Shown: positions 24,116-31,783, counted from the stretch's first letter. The stretch: 38,757 nt of DNA from an uncultured Roseateles sp. (GCA_946886855.1 CAMPJJ010000048.1:1-38757); one strand, 5' to 3'. Notes: generated from the sequence alone by a model not told the origin. Translations and numbers: made by a program.

Positions 24116-25291
24116 ATGAGCCTGCTCAACTTCGAACCCGCCGAACTCGCCCGCCGCGGCGCGCCGCATACCGCGCGCGAGATCGCCCAGCAACCCGAGG
24201 TCTGGCGCACGGTGCATGCGCTGGTGCAATCGCAACGCGCGGCGATCGACGCCTTCCTGCAGCCGCTGCTGGCGCTGCCGGACCTGCGCATCGTGCTGAC
24301 GGGCGCGGGCAGCTCGGCCTTCATCGGGCAATGCCTGGCGCCGGCGCTGCTGCAACAGCTGGGCGCGAAGCCCGGCCTGCGCGTCGAGGCGATCGCGACC
24401 ACCGACATCGTCTCCAATCCGGCGCAATGCCTGCAGCCCGGCGTGCCGACGCTGCTGGTGTCCTTCGCCCGTTCGGGCAACAGCCCGGAGAGCCTGGCAG
24501 CGGTGGAGCTGGCCGACGCGACCGTGGGAGAGTGCCATCACCTCGCGGTCACCTGCGCGGCCGACGGCACGCTGGCACGCCGGCTCGGCGGGCGCGATCG
24601 CGCCCATGTGCTGCTGCTGCCCGACGAGACGCATGACCGCGCCTTCGCGATGACCTCGAGCTTCACCGGCATGCTGCTGGCCGCGGCCTGGGCCTTCGGC
24701 CTGGCGCTGCCGTCGGCGCAGACGCTCGGCGACGCGGCGCGCCAGCTGCTGGCCACCGAGGCCGCGCGCCTGGACGCGCTGAACGCGCAGCCGTTCGAGC
24801 GCGTCGTCGTGCTCGGCAGCAACGGCCTGCAGGGCCTGGCGAAGGAAGCCGCGCTGAAGGTGCTGGAGCTGAGCGACGGCCGCCTGGTCGCGCTGGCCGA
24901 TTCGCCGCTGGGCTTCCGCCACGGCCCGAAGACGGTGCTGAACGACCGCACGCTGGTGCTGATCGTGCTGTCCAACGACAGCTACACCCGGCGCTACGAC
25001 CTGGACCTGCTGCGCGAGCTGCGCCGCCAAGGCCGGGGCCGCATCGTCGCGCTCAGCACCTCGGCGCTGAACGCCGAGGACGCGCTGGCCGCGGACGACG
25101 TGCTGCTCGACCTGCCGGTCAACGCGCCCGACCTGGCGCTGGCGCCGGTGGCGCTGGTGTTCGCGCAGTGTCTGGCCCTGCTGGCCTCGCTCAAGCTCGG
25201 CATCACGCCGGACAATCCGAGCGCCTCGGGCACCGTGACGCGCGTCGTCAGCGGCGTCATCATCCATCCGCTCGCCACGTCGGCGCCTTGA
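24116..25291 (+). CDS. agaS: AgaS, galactosamine-6-phosphate deaminase/isomerase (SIS domains)
   Basis: A 391-residue protein with two SIS (sugar isomerase) domains. Sugar-phosphate loops are visible: LTGAGSSAFIGQ (61-72) and SFARSGNSPES (116-126) in the first domain, VLGSNGLQGLAKEAALKVLEL in the second, and FRHGPKTV, the conserved HGP signature of AgaS and the related GlmS/FrlB-type deaminases. It converts galactosamine-6-phosphate to tagatose-6-phosphate plus ammonia, in the cytoplasm. The ATG at 24116 starts MSLLNFEPAELARRGAPHTAREIAQQP, the usual AgaS start; the long upstream extension of the frame is rejected. It sits between agaZ and the kinase gene, all on the same strand. Confidence 0.92.
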   Translation: MSLLNFEPAELARRGAPHTAREIAQQPEVWRTVHALVQSQRAAIDAFLQPLLALPDLRIVLTGAGSSAFIGQCLAPALLQQLGAKPGLRVEAIATTDIVSNPAQCLQPGVPTLLVSFARSGNSPESLAAVELADATVGECHHLAVTCAADGTLARRLGGRDRAHVLLLPDETHDRAFAMTSSFTGMLLAAAWAFGLALPSAQTLGDAARQLLATEAARLDALNAQPFERVVVLGSNGLQGLAKEAALKVLELSDGRLVALADSPLGFRHGPKTVLNDRTLVLIVLSNDSYTRRYDLDLLRELRRQGRGRIVALSTSALNAEDALAADDVLLDLPVNAPDLALAPVALVFAQCLALLASLKLGITPDNPSASGTVTRVVSGVIIHPLATSAP

Positions 25292-25310
25292 CCCCCTGCG
25301 CACTCGCCCA

Positions 25311-25331
25311 GCGGGCCGTGCATCGGCCCGC
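25311..25331 (+). other. Hairpin between agaS and kinase gene
   Basis: GCGGGCCG pairs perfectly with CGGCCCGC across a 5-nt loop, in the 91-bp gap between agaS and the kinase gene. It may stabilise the upstream mRNA, or lower expression of the two distal genes; no U-tract follows. Confidence 0.45.
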
Positions 25332-25382
25332 GCATCGCCCCCCCGACCAGCCCCGCCCTCCGACCTGCCCACTGATCCGCTC

Positions 25383-26411
25383 ATGACTCCCGGCACCCAC
25401 GACACGGCCGACCGCCCGATCTTCCTCGGCATCGACGGCGGCGGCACCAAGACCTCCTTCCTGCTGCTGGACGGCGACGGCCGGCTGCTGGCGCGCCACA
25501 CCACGACGACCAGCTACTACCTGGAGATCGGCTTCGGCGCCTTGCGCGCGTTGCTGCGCGACGGCGTCGTCGAGACGCTGAAGCGCGCCGGCGTGGCGCC
25601 GGAGCGCGTCACGTCCGCCTTCGCCGGCCTGCCGGCGCACGGCGAGGACAGCGCCTTGATCGCGGACTTCGACAGCCTGCTCGCCGGCGCGCTGCCGCGC
25701 GCGGTCATCGGCAACGACATGGTCTGCAGCTGGGCGGGTTCGCTCGGCGGCGACGAGGGCATCAGCCTGGTCGCGGGCACCGGCTCGATCGCCTACGGCG
25801 AATGGCAGGGCCGCGGCGCGCGCTCGGGCGGCTGGGGCGAAGTCTTCGGCGACGAGGGCTCGGCCTACTGGCTCGCGCGCGAAGGCCTCGCGCTGTTTTC
25901 GCGCATGGCCGACGGACGCGCCGCGCCGGGACCGCTGCTCGGGCTCGTGCGGGAGCATTTCCGGCTCGCGCATGACCTGGACCTCTGCGCGGCGATCAAC
26001 GGCGACGCGGCGCGCAGCCGGCTCGCGCAGTTCGCGCGGCTCGTGTCCGCGGCGGCGGCCGACGGCGACGCGCAGGCGACCGCCCTGCTGGTCCGCGCTG
26101 GCGACGAGCTCGCCGCGCTCGCCGGCGCCATCGCGCGGCAGTTGGCGCTGCCGGCGGACGCGCAGGTCCCGGTCTCCTACACCGGCGGCGTCTTCGAAGC
26201 CGGCGCCACCGTCACCGATGCACTGCGGCGCGCGCTTGCCCGGGAGGTGCCCGGGGCGATGCTGATCGCGCCGCGCTTCGGTCCGGAACTCGGCGCCGCG
26301 ATGTATGCGGCGCGGCTGGCCGGGATGCAGCTCCGGCATGCGACGGCCGCTGGCCCTCACCCCCACCCGCTCCCGCAAGCGGGAGAGGGAGCAGGACGGC
26401 CGACGATGTAA
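25383..26411 (+). CDS. BadF/BcrA-type amino-sugar kinase (probable galactosamine/GalNAc kinase)
   Basis: A 342-residue ASKHA-fold kinase of the BadF/BadG/BcrA/BcrD ATPase group, close to N-acetylglucosamine kinases. It has phosphate-1 motif DGGGTKT (residues 18-24), probable catalytic Asp112 in VIGNDMVCSW, phosphate-2 VAGTGSIAYGE (130-140) and the WGEVFGDEGSAYWLAREGL segment. In the locus it would phosphorylate galactosamine or GalNAc to the 6-phosphate used by AgaS. The C-terminus after about residue 322 reads through a repeated palindrome (PHPHPLPQAGEG), a sequence seen at the ends of many unrelated genes, so the last 20 residues are probably not part of the folded enzyme. The ATG at 25383 overlaps no other gene. 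Confidence 0.88.
   Translation: MTPGTHDTADRPIFLGIDGGGTKTSFLLLDGDGRLLARHTTTTSYYLEIGFGALRALLRDGVVETLKRAGVAPERVTSAFAGLPAHGEDSALIADFDSLLAGALPRAVIGNDMVCSWAGSLGGDEGISLVAGTGSIAYGEWQGRGARSGGWGEVFGDEGSAYWLAREGLALFSRMADGRAAPGPLLGLVREHFRLAHDLDLCAAINGDAARSRLAQFARLVSAAAADGDAQATALLVRAGDELAALAGAIARQLALPADAQVPVSYTGGVFEAGATVTDALRRALAREVPGAMLIAPRFGPELGAAMYAARLAGMQLRHATAAGPHPHPLPQAGEGAGRPTM
26354..26395. repeat. REP-like palindrome at the end of the kinase gene
   Basis: The segment holds CTCCCGC (26370-26376) and GCGGGAG (26379-26385) flanked by CCCTCACCCCCAC. This is a widespread palindromic element; its translations PHPHPLPQAGEG and, on the minus strand, LSRLRERVGVRA turn up at the ends of many proteobacterial genes. 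The kinase stop codon lies beyond it. Confidence 0.75.
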
Positions 26412-26426
26412 GGGTCGCGCCAGCAC

Positions 26427-26460
26427 TTGCGAACAGTGCCGGATCGATATCATTCGAAAG
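26427..26460 (+). promoter_or_regulatory. Candidate agaR promoter with TTCGAAAG box
   Basis: TTGCGA (26427-26432) and TATCAT (26448-26453, 5 of 6 to consensus) are 15 bp apart, a short spacing. They are followed immediately by TTCGAAAG (26453-26460), the same box as in the divergent region at 21498-21507 and 21641-21647. It lies 20 bp before the agaR start, which suggests autoregulation. Confidence 0.5.
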
Positions 26461-26479
26461 TTCATCGCTTCCGCTTCCC

Positions 26480-27298
26480 ATGACCACCATGACCACCGCT
26501 ACCGCCGACAAGGCCGAGAAGCCTGACGCCGCGTTGCTGATCGACGAGCGCCGGCGGCTGATCCGCGAGCAGGTGCAGGCGCAGGGCAAGGTCACGGTGG
26601 AGGAGCTGGCCGAGCGTTTCGGCATCTCGGTCGTCACGATCCGCAGCGACCTGAACGCGCTGGCCTCGACCGGTGCGCTGCTGCGCACGCACGGCGGCGC
26701 GCTGGCGCATCGCGACACCGAGGAGGTGCCGATCAGCGTCAAGCAGAAGCTGCACCACGAGCAGAAGGTGCGCATCGCCGTCGAGGCCGCCAAGCTGATC
26801 CGCGACGGCGAGACCATCCTGCTGGACTCCGGCTCGACGACCGAGGAGATCGCCAAGCAGATCCGCGGCCTGCGGCTGCAGTCGCTGAACGTGATCACCA
26901 ACGCGCTCAACATCGCCGTGCTGCTGGCGACGGTGCCCGGCGTCAACGTGATCATGCCGGGCGGGCTGCTGCGGCAGAACTCCTACTCGCTGTCGGGCCC
27001 GCAGGCGGTGACGGCGCTGCAGAGCCTCTACGCGGACCGGCTGTTCCTGGGCGTGGACAGCCTGGACCCGGAGATCGGCCTGATGACGCCGCATCTGCTG
27101 GAGGCGCAGTTGAACGCGCAGATGATGAAGATCGCGCGCCAGATCGTCGCGGTCGCGGACGCGTCCAAGCTGATGAAGCGCAACCTGTCGGTGATCGCGC
27201 CGGTCGAGCAGATCGACATGCTGATCACCGACAAGGAGGCCGACGACGGCATCGTCGGCGAACTGCGACGCCGCGGCGTCGAAGTCGTGCTGGCTTGA
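26480..27298 (+). CDS. agaR: DeoR-family repressor, AgaR type
   Basis: A 272-residue DeoR-family regulator. The winged helix-turn-helix lies at residues 23-78 (RRRLIREQVQAQGKVTVEELAERFGISVVTIRSDLNAL, then LLRTHGGAL). The C-terminal sugar-phosphate-sensing domain follows, with DSGSTTEEIAKQI, NVITNALNIAVLLA, MPGGLLRQNSYSLSGPQA and the AgaR-like LGVDSLDPEIGLMTPHLLEAQLNAQMMKIARQIVAVADASK. DeoR proteins are released by a phosphorylated sugar; here the amino-sugar or tagatose 6-phosphate is likely. Repeated CTTTCG/CGAAAG boxes in the divergent region and upstream of this gene are the probable sites. The start is ATG 26480, with a second ATG at 26489. It is the last gene of the rightward group and ends 4 bp from a convergent gene. 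Confidence 0.9.
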   Translation: MTTMTTATADKAEKPDAALLIDERRRLIREQVQAQGKVTVEELAERFGISVVTIRSDLNALASTGALLRTHGGALAHRDTEEVPISVKQKLHHEQKVRIAVEAAKLIRDGETILLDSGSTTEEIAKQIRGLRLQSLNVITNALNIAVLLATVPGVNVIMPGGLLRQNSYSLSGPQAVTALQSLYADRLFLGVDSLDPEIGLMTPHLLEAQLNAQMMKIARQIVAVADASKLMKRNLSVIAPVEQIDMLITDKEADDGIVGELRRRGVEVVLA

Positions 27299-27302
27299 CG
27301 GA

Positions 27303-27923
27303 TCAGACGCCCATGGTCGTCTGGATCGCTGCGGCGACATCGGGAGACACCACCTGAGGATGGTTCTGGGCAATCGTCTCCAGCTGTTGCCGCAACTGAT
27401 CGTCCAAGGCGATGGCCTGGTCCAGCCGATCCTCCAGCCAGGCGACCTCCGTGTTGAGGAACAGGGTCTGGAGCGTCACCTCTTCGGCATCTGACAGGGC
27501 TGCCTTGACGGCCTGGACGTCCATCACCAACGACCCGTCCGGCGCTCCGGCCGTCCATTCCTCTTCGCCCCACCATTCGTTCAGATGGGACACCGCAATG
27601 TCGAAGGTCGAGCGCTCCGGGACGTTCGACCGCTCTGACGCCACCATCTCCGGATGCGCCGCGACAAAGGACAACAGCGATTGGTGAAGCTGTCCCTGCA
27701 GCGCCTGGGCCTCTTCGCCGCGGCCCTCCCGGCCCGCGACACTCGCATCGAGGAACAAGGTGTGAAGCGCGTTTTCATCGGCGTCGGACAAGGCGTCCTT
27801 GAGCGCTCGGACATCCAGCACATAGGACGACTCCTCGGTACGCACCTCCCACTGGTCGGCCTCCCACCAGCTGTTGGTGAGCGACTCCGCAGCATCCTGG
27901 AAGTGCGAGGGGGTGGTGGCCAT
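27303..27923 (-). CDS. Small acidic protein with internal duplication
   Basis: A 206-residue acidic, helical protein made of two repeats of about 95 residues. Each repeat has a Trp-rich start (LTNSWWEADQWEV / LNEWWGEEEWTA), then VLDVRALKDALSDADENALHTLFLD / VMDVQAVKAALSDAEEVTLQTLFLN, a long helix, and HPEMVA / HPQVVS. No known family is recognised and there is no signal peptide. A strong AAGGAG site precedes the ATG at 27923. It lies 171 bp downstream of the RTX gene, on the same strand. The 117-residue protein at 31278-31631 looks like a single-repeat relative. A structural or accessory role linked to the RTX protein is a reasonable inference. Confidence 0.8.
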   Translation of the reverse strand: MATTPSHFQDAAESLTNSWWEADQWEVRTEESSYVLDVRALKDALSDADENALHTLFLDASVAGREGRGEEAQALQGQLHQSLLSFVAAHPEMVASERSNVPERSTFDIAVSHLNEWWGEEEWTAGAPDGSLVMDVQAVKAALSDAEEVTLQTLFLNTEVAWLEDRLDQAIALDDQLRQQLETIAQNHPQVVSPDVAAAIQTTMGV

Positions 27924-28094
27924 GGAGATCTCCTTCGAAACAGGGAAACGAGCAGTGCACCTGCGCGCTGCCCATCAGCGCGCTGCGACGCACAGGCCTT
28001 GGTGCCCCTGCAACGATGTCGGGATCCTCTGGGAAACCGGTTGTCCTCCGCCCTGATTTCATGACCGGTGCGCACGTCTCCTCGCGTGCGGCGT

Positions 28095-29909
28095 TCAGAG
28101 CAAGGCGAACGGCAGCGGGGCGAGCAGGTCCAGCTGCAACGGGGTGCCGTCGGCGAGCACGAAGCGCTCGATCGCGAAATCGCCCTGCATCCCGTTCCTG
28201 ATGGTGACCCGGGTGTTCTCCTGGCCGTGCTCGTCCAGGACCACGATCACCAGATCGGCACCTTCCGTCAGCTTGAACAGCTGGCTTCGATCGATGCCCT
28301 CACCGAAGAGCAGCATGTCGGCATGGCCCGGCGTGGCGTCTTCGTCGAGGATCTCATCACGCCCGCCATCCCGCGTGACGACGTACACGTCGCTGCCCCT
28401 GCGGCCGGTCATGACGTTGTCCTTCCAGTCGCCCTGGAAGCGATCCGTGGCATCCGTCCCGCTGACGTGCTCGATGCCGCTCAGGCGATCCTCTCCGCCA
28501 CGGCCCCACGTCACCTTCTGCGTGTCCAGCGTCGCGTAAATGCCGCCGCCGTCTCCGAACGCGCCGAGGTAATCCACCGTGTCGTTGCCGGCACCGCCCT
28601 GGATCTCCTTGTTCTGCGCTGCCCCAAGCGCGTAGGCGTGATCCACCCGGATCCGGTCGTCGCCGCCTCCCGCCAGGACCTTGTCGTGCAGGGCGCCGAT
28701 CGGGATCAGGTCGTTCCCGTCCGTGCCGAGGTAGGTCGTCTTGCGACCGTCGCCCGGGACGAGACTCGGGGCCGGCTCGTCGGCCTGCTGCGGCCGGCCC
28801 GCCAGTTCCCACCACGCATACGTCGTGCCGTCGTGCAACTGGAACCGTTCGATCGCGGACTCCTTCCGGACGCCGTTCTGGATGGTGGTCACGGTATCGA
28901 TCCTGCCCCCCGCCGCGAGCACCTCGATCACCACGTCGTCGCCTGCGACACTGACGCGCAGGTCTTCGCGCCGCAGGCCCTGCTCGAAGAGGAGCGTGTC
29001 GACATGGTCCGTCGTCGCGTCCTGATCGACGATCACGTCCCGGCCGCCGCCCCGCGTCACGAGGTAGACGTCGTTGCCGTGATACCCGGTCATGACGTTG
29101 TCGGCGGCATTGCCCTCAAAGTGATCGGCGGCGACGGTGCCGCCGATGTTCTCGACACTGACGACCCGGTCGTGTCCGGACGTGCCCCAGGTCACCAAGC
29201 GCTCCTTCAGCCTGACCGTGATGCCGACGTCGGGCGAATCGAAGGCGGTCTTGTAGTCCACCGTGTCGTTGCCGGGGCCGCCGCGGATGTACTTGTTGTC
29301 CTGCGGCAGGTCGCCGGACATGCGATGGGCGACCACGATCCGATCGTCGCCGGCACCCGCGACGATCCGTTCCGGGCCCACGCCGGTATGGATCGTGTTG
29401 TCCTGGTCGTCACCGTGCGTGACGTCGCCCCCTGGTTTCCCCTTCGAGGCAGACGGCGATCGCGATGCGCCAGTCTTGCGCTCGCCTGCGGCCGGCACCG
29501 ATTGTCGGTCGGACTCGCTGGCCGCGTCCCGCAGGGGCTGGTCCAGGGGCTCCCGGCTCACCAGTTCGGACAGGCGGACCCAGTCTGCAGCGTCGTTCAG
29601 GATTTCCGCAAACAGGCCGCTGCGGTACTGGATCTTGTCGAGGCGCCAGGATGTCTCGAGCCCGTCGCCATGCCAACCCCGCAGGCGCAAGAGAGAGGAC
29701 TGCTCCGGCACCTGGATCAAGAGATCCTCGCCCTCGCGATGTAAGCGCAGTTGACCGACGGTGTGGACGGTGCCAGCCGTCTCCTGATAGATCACCAGGG
29801 TGCGCAGTTCAGGATCGGGATCGAAGGCCCAATCCCCGAGACTGGCATCCCAGAGATATCCACGCTTCGAGTCCGCCTTGCCGGCAGGCGCTCCTCGGCC
29901 ATCGTTCAT
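28095..29909 (-). CDS. RTX-type calcium-binding protein with two repeated modules
   Basis: A 604-residue protein without a signal peptide, probably a type I secretion substrate. An N-terminal domain (about 20-115) includes EDLLIQVPEQSSLLRLRGW, similar to haemolysin-type calcium-binding related domains. A disordered Ser/Lys-rich linker (130-162) is followed by two homologous modules (about 163-373 and 386-595). Each has nonapeptide-like calcium motifs (GAGDDRI, GGPGNDTVDY; GGGDDRI, GGAGNDTVDY), a NVMTGxxGxDVYxVTRxGGRD segment, and a haemolysin-related domain (DVVIEVLAAGG; IERFQLHDGTTY / IERFVLADGTPL). It ends LQLDLLAPLPFALL, a hydrophobic tail like type I secretion signals. The ATG at 29909 has an AAGGA site. 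No type I exporter genes are nearby. Function is unknown. Confidence 0.85.
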   Translation of the reverse strand: MNDGRGAPAGKADSKRGYLWDASLGDWAFDPDPELRTLVIYQETAGTVHTVGQLRLHREGEDLLIQVPEQSSLLRLRGWHGDGLETSWRLDKIQYRSGLFAEILNDAADWVRLSELVSREPLDQPLRDAASESDRQSVPAAGERKTGASRSPSASKGKPGGDVTHGDDQDNTIHTGVGPERIVAGAGDDRIVVAHRMSGDLPQDNKYIRGGPGNDTVDYKTAFDSPDVGITVRLKERLVTWGTSGHDRVVSVENIGGTVAADHFEGNAADNVMTGYHGNDVYLVTRGGGRDVIVDQDATTDHVDTLLFEQGLRREDLRVSVAGDDVVIEVLAAGGRIDTVTTIQNGVRKESAIERFQLHDGTTYAWWELAGRPQQADEPAPSLVPGDGRKTTYLGTDGNDLIPIGALHDKVLAGGGDDRIRVDHAYALGAAQNKEIQGGAGNDTVDYLGAFGDGGGIYATLDTQKVTWGRGGEDRLSGIEHVSGTDATDRFQGDWKDNVMTGRRGSDVYVVTRDGGRDEILDEDATPGHADMLLFGEGIDRSQLFKLTEGADLVIVVLDEHGQENTRVTIRNGMQGDFAIERFVLADGTPLQLDLLAPLPFALL

Positions 29910-30243
29910 TGTCTGTTCCTTCTTCATTGGAACCGAGGCGCGAGCACGCCACAGGCCAGCATGCCGACGCCGCCCGCGGCGCTTCCGCGGGCGGTCGTCC
30001 CATGCAACCCCTTTGGTCAACGCCCGGAGGGTTGGCGCTCGCGCACCCGCATGACCGACAGCGGCGGCGGCGCGGTCACCGTCCGACTCGCGACAGGCAG
30101 GCGCCTACCTGAATCAGGGCGCCTCGTTCGACCCCGGCGTTTTCAGCCGGATCGTCGTTCCCTCAACGGCCTGATCAACGGCCTGATCAACGGCCTGATC
30201 AACGGCCGGATCAACGTCTGATCGGCGTCTGATCGGCGCCAGA
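29910..30243. other. Intergenic region with 12-bp tandem repeat
   Basis: These 334 bases lie between the start of the RTX gene and the end of the ChaN-like gene, both on the minus strand. The RTX promoter should lie in the first 100 bases, but no good -35/-10 pair is seen. The repeat at 30163-30215 fills the part close to the ChaN-like stop codon. No gene is supported. Confidence 0.5.
30163..30215. repeat. Tandem repeat, 12-bp unit, about 4.4 copies
   Basis: TCAACGGCCTGA is repeated three times perfectly and once with a change (GGCCGGA), followed by TCAACG. Each unit contains TGATCA across its junction. It lies just downstream of the ChaN-like gene and may be degenerate beyond 30215, where TCTGATCGGCG is duplicated. 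Confidence 0.9.
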
Positions 30244-31098
30244 TCAGCGCTTGAACGGCGCGCACGGATCCTCACGCGTCGGCGCAGGCGCGCGCTCGAT
30301 GCGGTCGTAGCCGCCGGCGGGCGTGGCGCCGCCGGGCTCCAGATACGCGACGGCGTCGATGTCCGACGCCGGCACGCCGGCCGCCTGCAGGTAGACCGGC
30401 ACGGCGACATCGCGTCGCACATGGCCGTTCCCGGCGATCAGCACCACGCGTCTCGCGCCCGACTTCCGCGCGTCGAACATGGCCTGCGCCATCGCGGCGT
30501 CGCGCGCGCGCTGCGCCTGGACCATGCCCGGCAGCATCGCCTCCGGCATGGCCCCGCAGTGGCCGTCCTGGATGTCCTGGCGCAGCGTGTCCTGCTGCGT
30601 GTCCCGCCACGCGACGCGATCGCGCAGCGCGAGCAGATCGGCCGGCCAGGCGGCGTCGCCCTCGCGGACGATCCTGCGGATCTGGTCGCGGTCGATGTTG
30701 CCGCCTCGGACTTCCGCGCCAGCCTGCAACGCGACCTCGAACAGCGGCCGATGCAGCGGCCAGCGCCAGCCTTTGCGGTCGAACTTCGCCGCCTCGATGA
30801 CGGCGTCCACGTCGCCCGGCGCCGCCTTGCGCGCCTGCGCCACGGCGGCGTCCTCGCTGCGCGAGAACTGTTCGAACACGACGACCGTCTTCGGTTCCTG
30901 CGCGATCAGCTGTCGCAGCCGCTCCGCGCGAGCGCGGTGGTGATCGGGGTTGTCGTGCAGCTCGCCGAGCAGGATGAATTCGGGCTCGATCCGGGAGGAG
31001 GCCGGCGCCGCCCGTGTCGTGGACGAGGCGCACGCCGCGAGCAGCAGGGACAGCAGGGCAAGCAGCGCCAGCACGGAGACGCGGGAGGCAATGTTCAT
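30244..31098 (-). CDS. ChaN-family haem-related lipoprotein
   Basis: A 284-residue lipoprotein. The lipobox LAAC places the lipidated Cys at residue 23. The mature part is the ChaN/DUF399 (EreA-like) domain: FILLGELHDNPDHHRARAERL, then VVVFEQFSR, WRWPLHRPLFEVALQAG, and the C-terminal VVLIAGNGHVRRDVAVPVYL with a conserved GNGH. ChaN-type proteins bind haem and are implicated in iron uptake in some species; that role here is family-based. The C-terminal EDPCAPFKR contains a second cysteine. The ATG at 31098 was chosen as the start of the signal peptide. A long frame extending to 31695 is a shadow. Confidence 0.87.
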   Translation of the reverse strand: MNIASRVSVLALLALLSLLLAACASSTTRAAPASSRIEPEFILLGELHDNPDHHRARAERLRQLIAQEPKTVVVFEQFSRSEDAAVAQARKAAPGDVDAVIEAAKFDRKGWRWPLHRPLFEVALQAGAEVRGGNIDRDQIRRIVREGDAAWPADLLALRDRVAWRDTQQDTLRQDIQDGHCGAMPEAMLPGMVQAQRARDAAMAQAMFDARKSGARRVVLIAGNGHVRRDVAVPVYLQAAGVPASDIDAVAYLEPGGATPAGGYDRIERAPAPTREDPCAPFKR

Positions 31099-31277
31099 GG
31101 AAACAGTCCTGGGAGCAGGGAGTGTGAACAGGCCTGGCGGCGCTGCCGCGATGCGCGGGAGGCGCGCTTGCGGCAATGGCTGGGTCGACCGCGCATTGTC
31201 GGGCATTCCCCTCAAGGACAGGCGGAGCCGCATCGGCGCAAGCCGGTCGTCCTGTCGCTCCCCGGACCGGCGGGGGA

Positions 31278-31631
31278 TCAGAGCACCGCGTGGCCCGGCT
31301 CGGGCGACATCGGGACGATGGGCGGCGACCAGCCCGCCGCGACGGCGGGGTCGACTTTGACGGCCTCGCCCAGGATCAGCGCCGCCAGCGCCTGCGACGC
31401 CTGGACCGGCTCGTCGTTCCCCGGCAGCAACACGTCCGAGATCGTCTGCCGGAGCATGGTTTCCTGCGCGGCGTCCAACACCGCCAGAAGACGCGCGGTG
31501 TCGAAGTCGATCCACTCCCCGTCGATCTCGACGTGCAGGGTCGACTGGCTGAAGACCGCCTCGATGAACTGCTGCGCCTGCAGGGCAGGATCGTCGTCGA
31601 CCGTCGAGGTCGGCAGCGATGACATCGTCAT
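31278..31631 (-). CDS. Small protein related to the duplicated protein at 27303-27923
   Basis: A 117-residue protein with no signal peptide and no recognised family. The central part, LHVEIDGEWIDFDTARLLAVL followed by DAAQETMLRQTISDVL, aligns by eye with the repeat unit of the 206-residue protein (WEV...VLDVRALKDALSDADENALHTLFLD), and KVDPAVAAGW with HPQVVSPDVAAAI. It therefore seems to be a single-copy relative. An AAGGAGAA ribosome binding site lies 8 bp before the ATG at 31631. The RTX gene and the ChaN-like gene lie between the two relatives. The homology is weak and rests on visual alignment. Confidence 0.65.
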   Translation of the reverse strand: MTMSSLPTSTVDDDPALQAQQFIEAVFSQSTLHVEIDGEWIDFDTARLLAVLDAAQETMLRQTISDVLLPGNDEPVQASQALAALILGEAVKVDPAVAAGWSPPIVPMSPEPGHAVL

Positions 31632-31783
31632 GGAAAGTTCTCCTTCGGTATCGGGACAGTCGGGCGCCCGGCGCCTCACGCGCCAGGTCGTGCATCGGCC
31701 GCGCGCCGCCTGGCGACGCGAGGCATCGATGCCGTGCCGTAGTCCTCCTCCGCGGGAGATCGGATCGCCGGAGATCTGATCGC

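Noticed and set aside
27931..27944. TTTCGAA upstream of the 206-residue protein considered as another AgaR box.
   Set aside because: It is part of the ribosome binding site region, lacks the CTTTCG arm, and the gene is not in the galactosamine locus.
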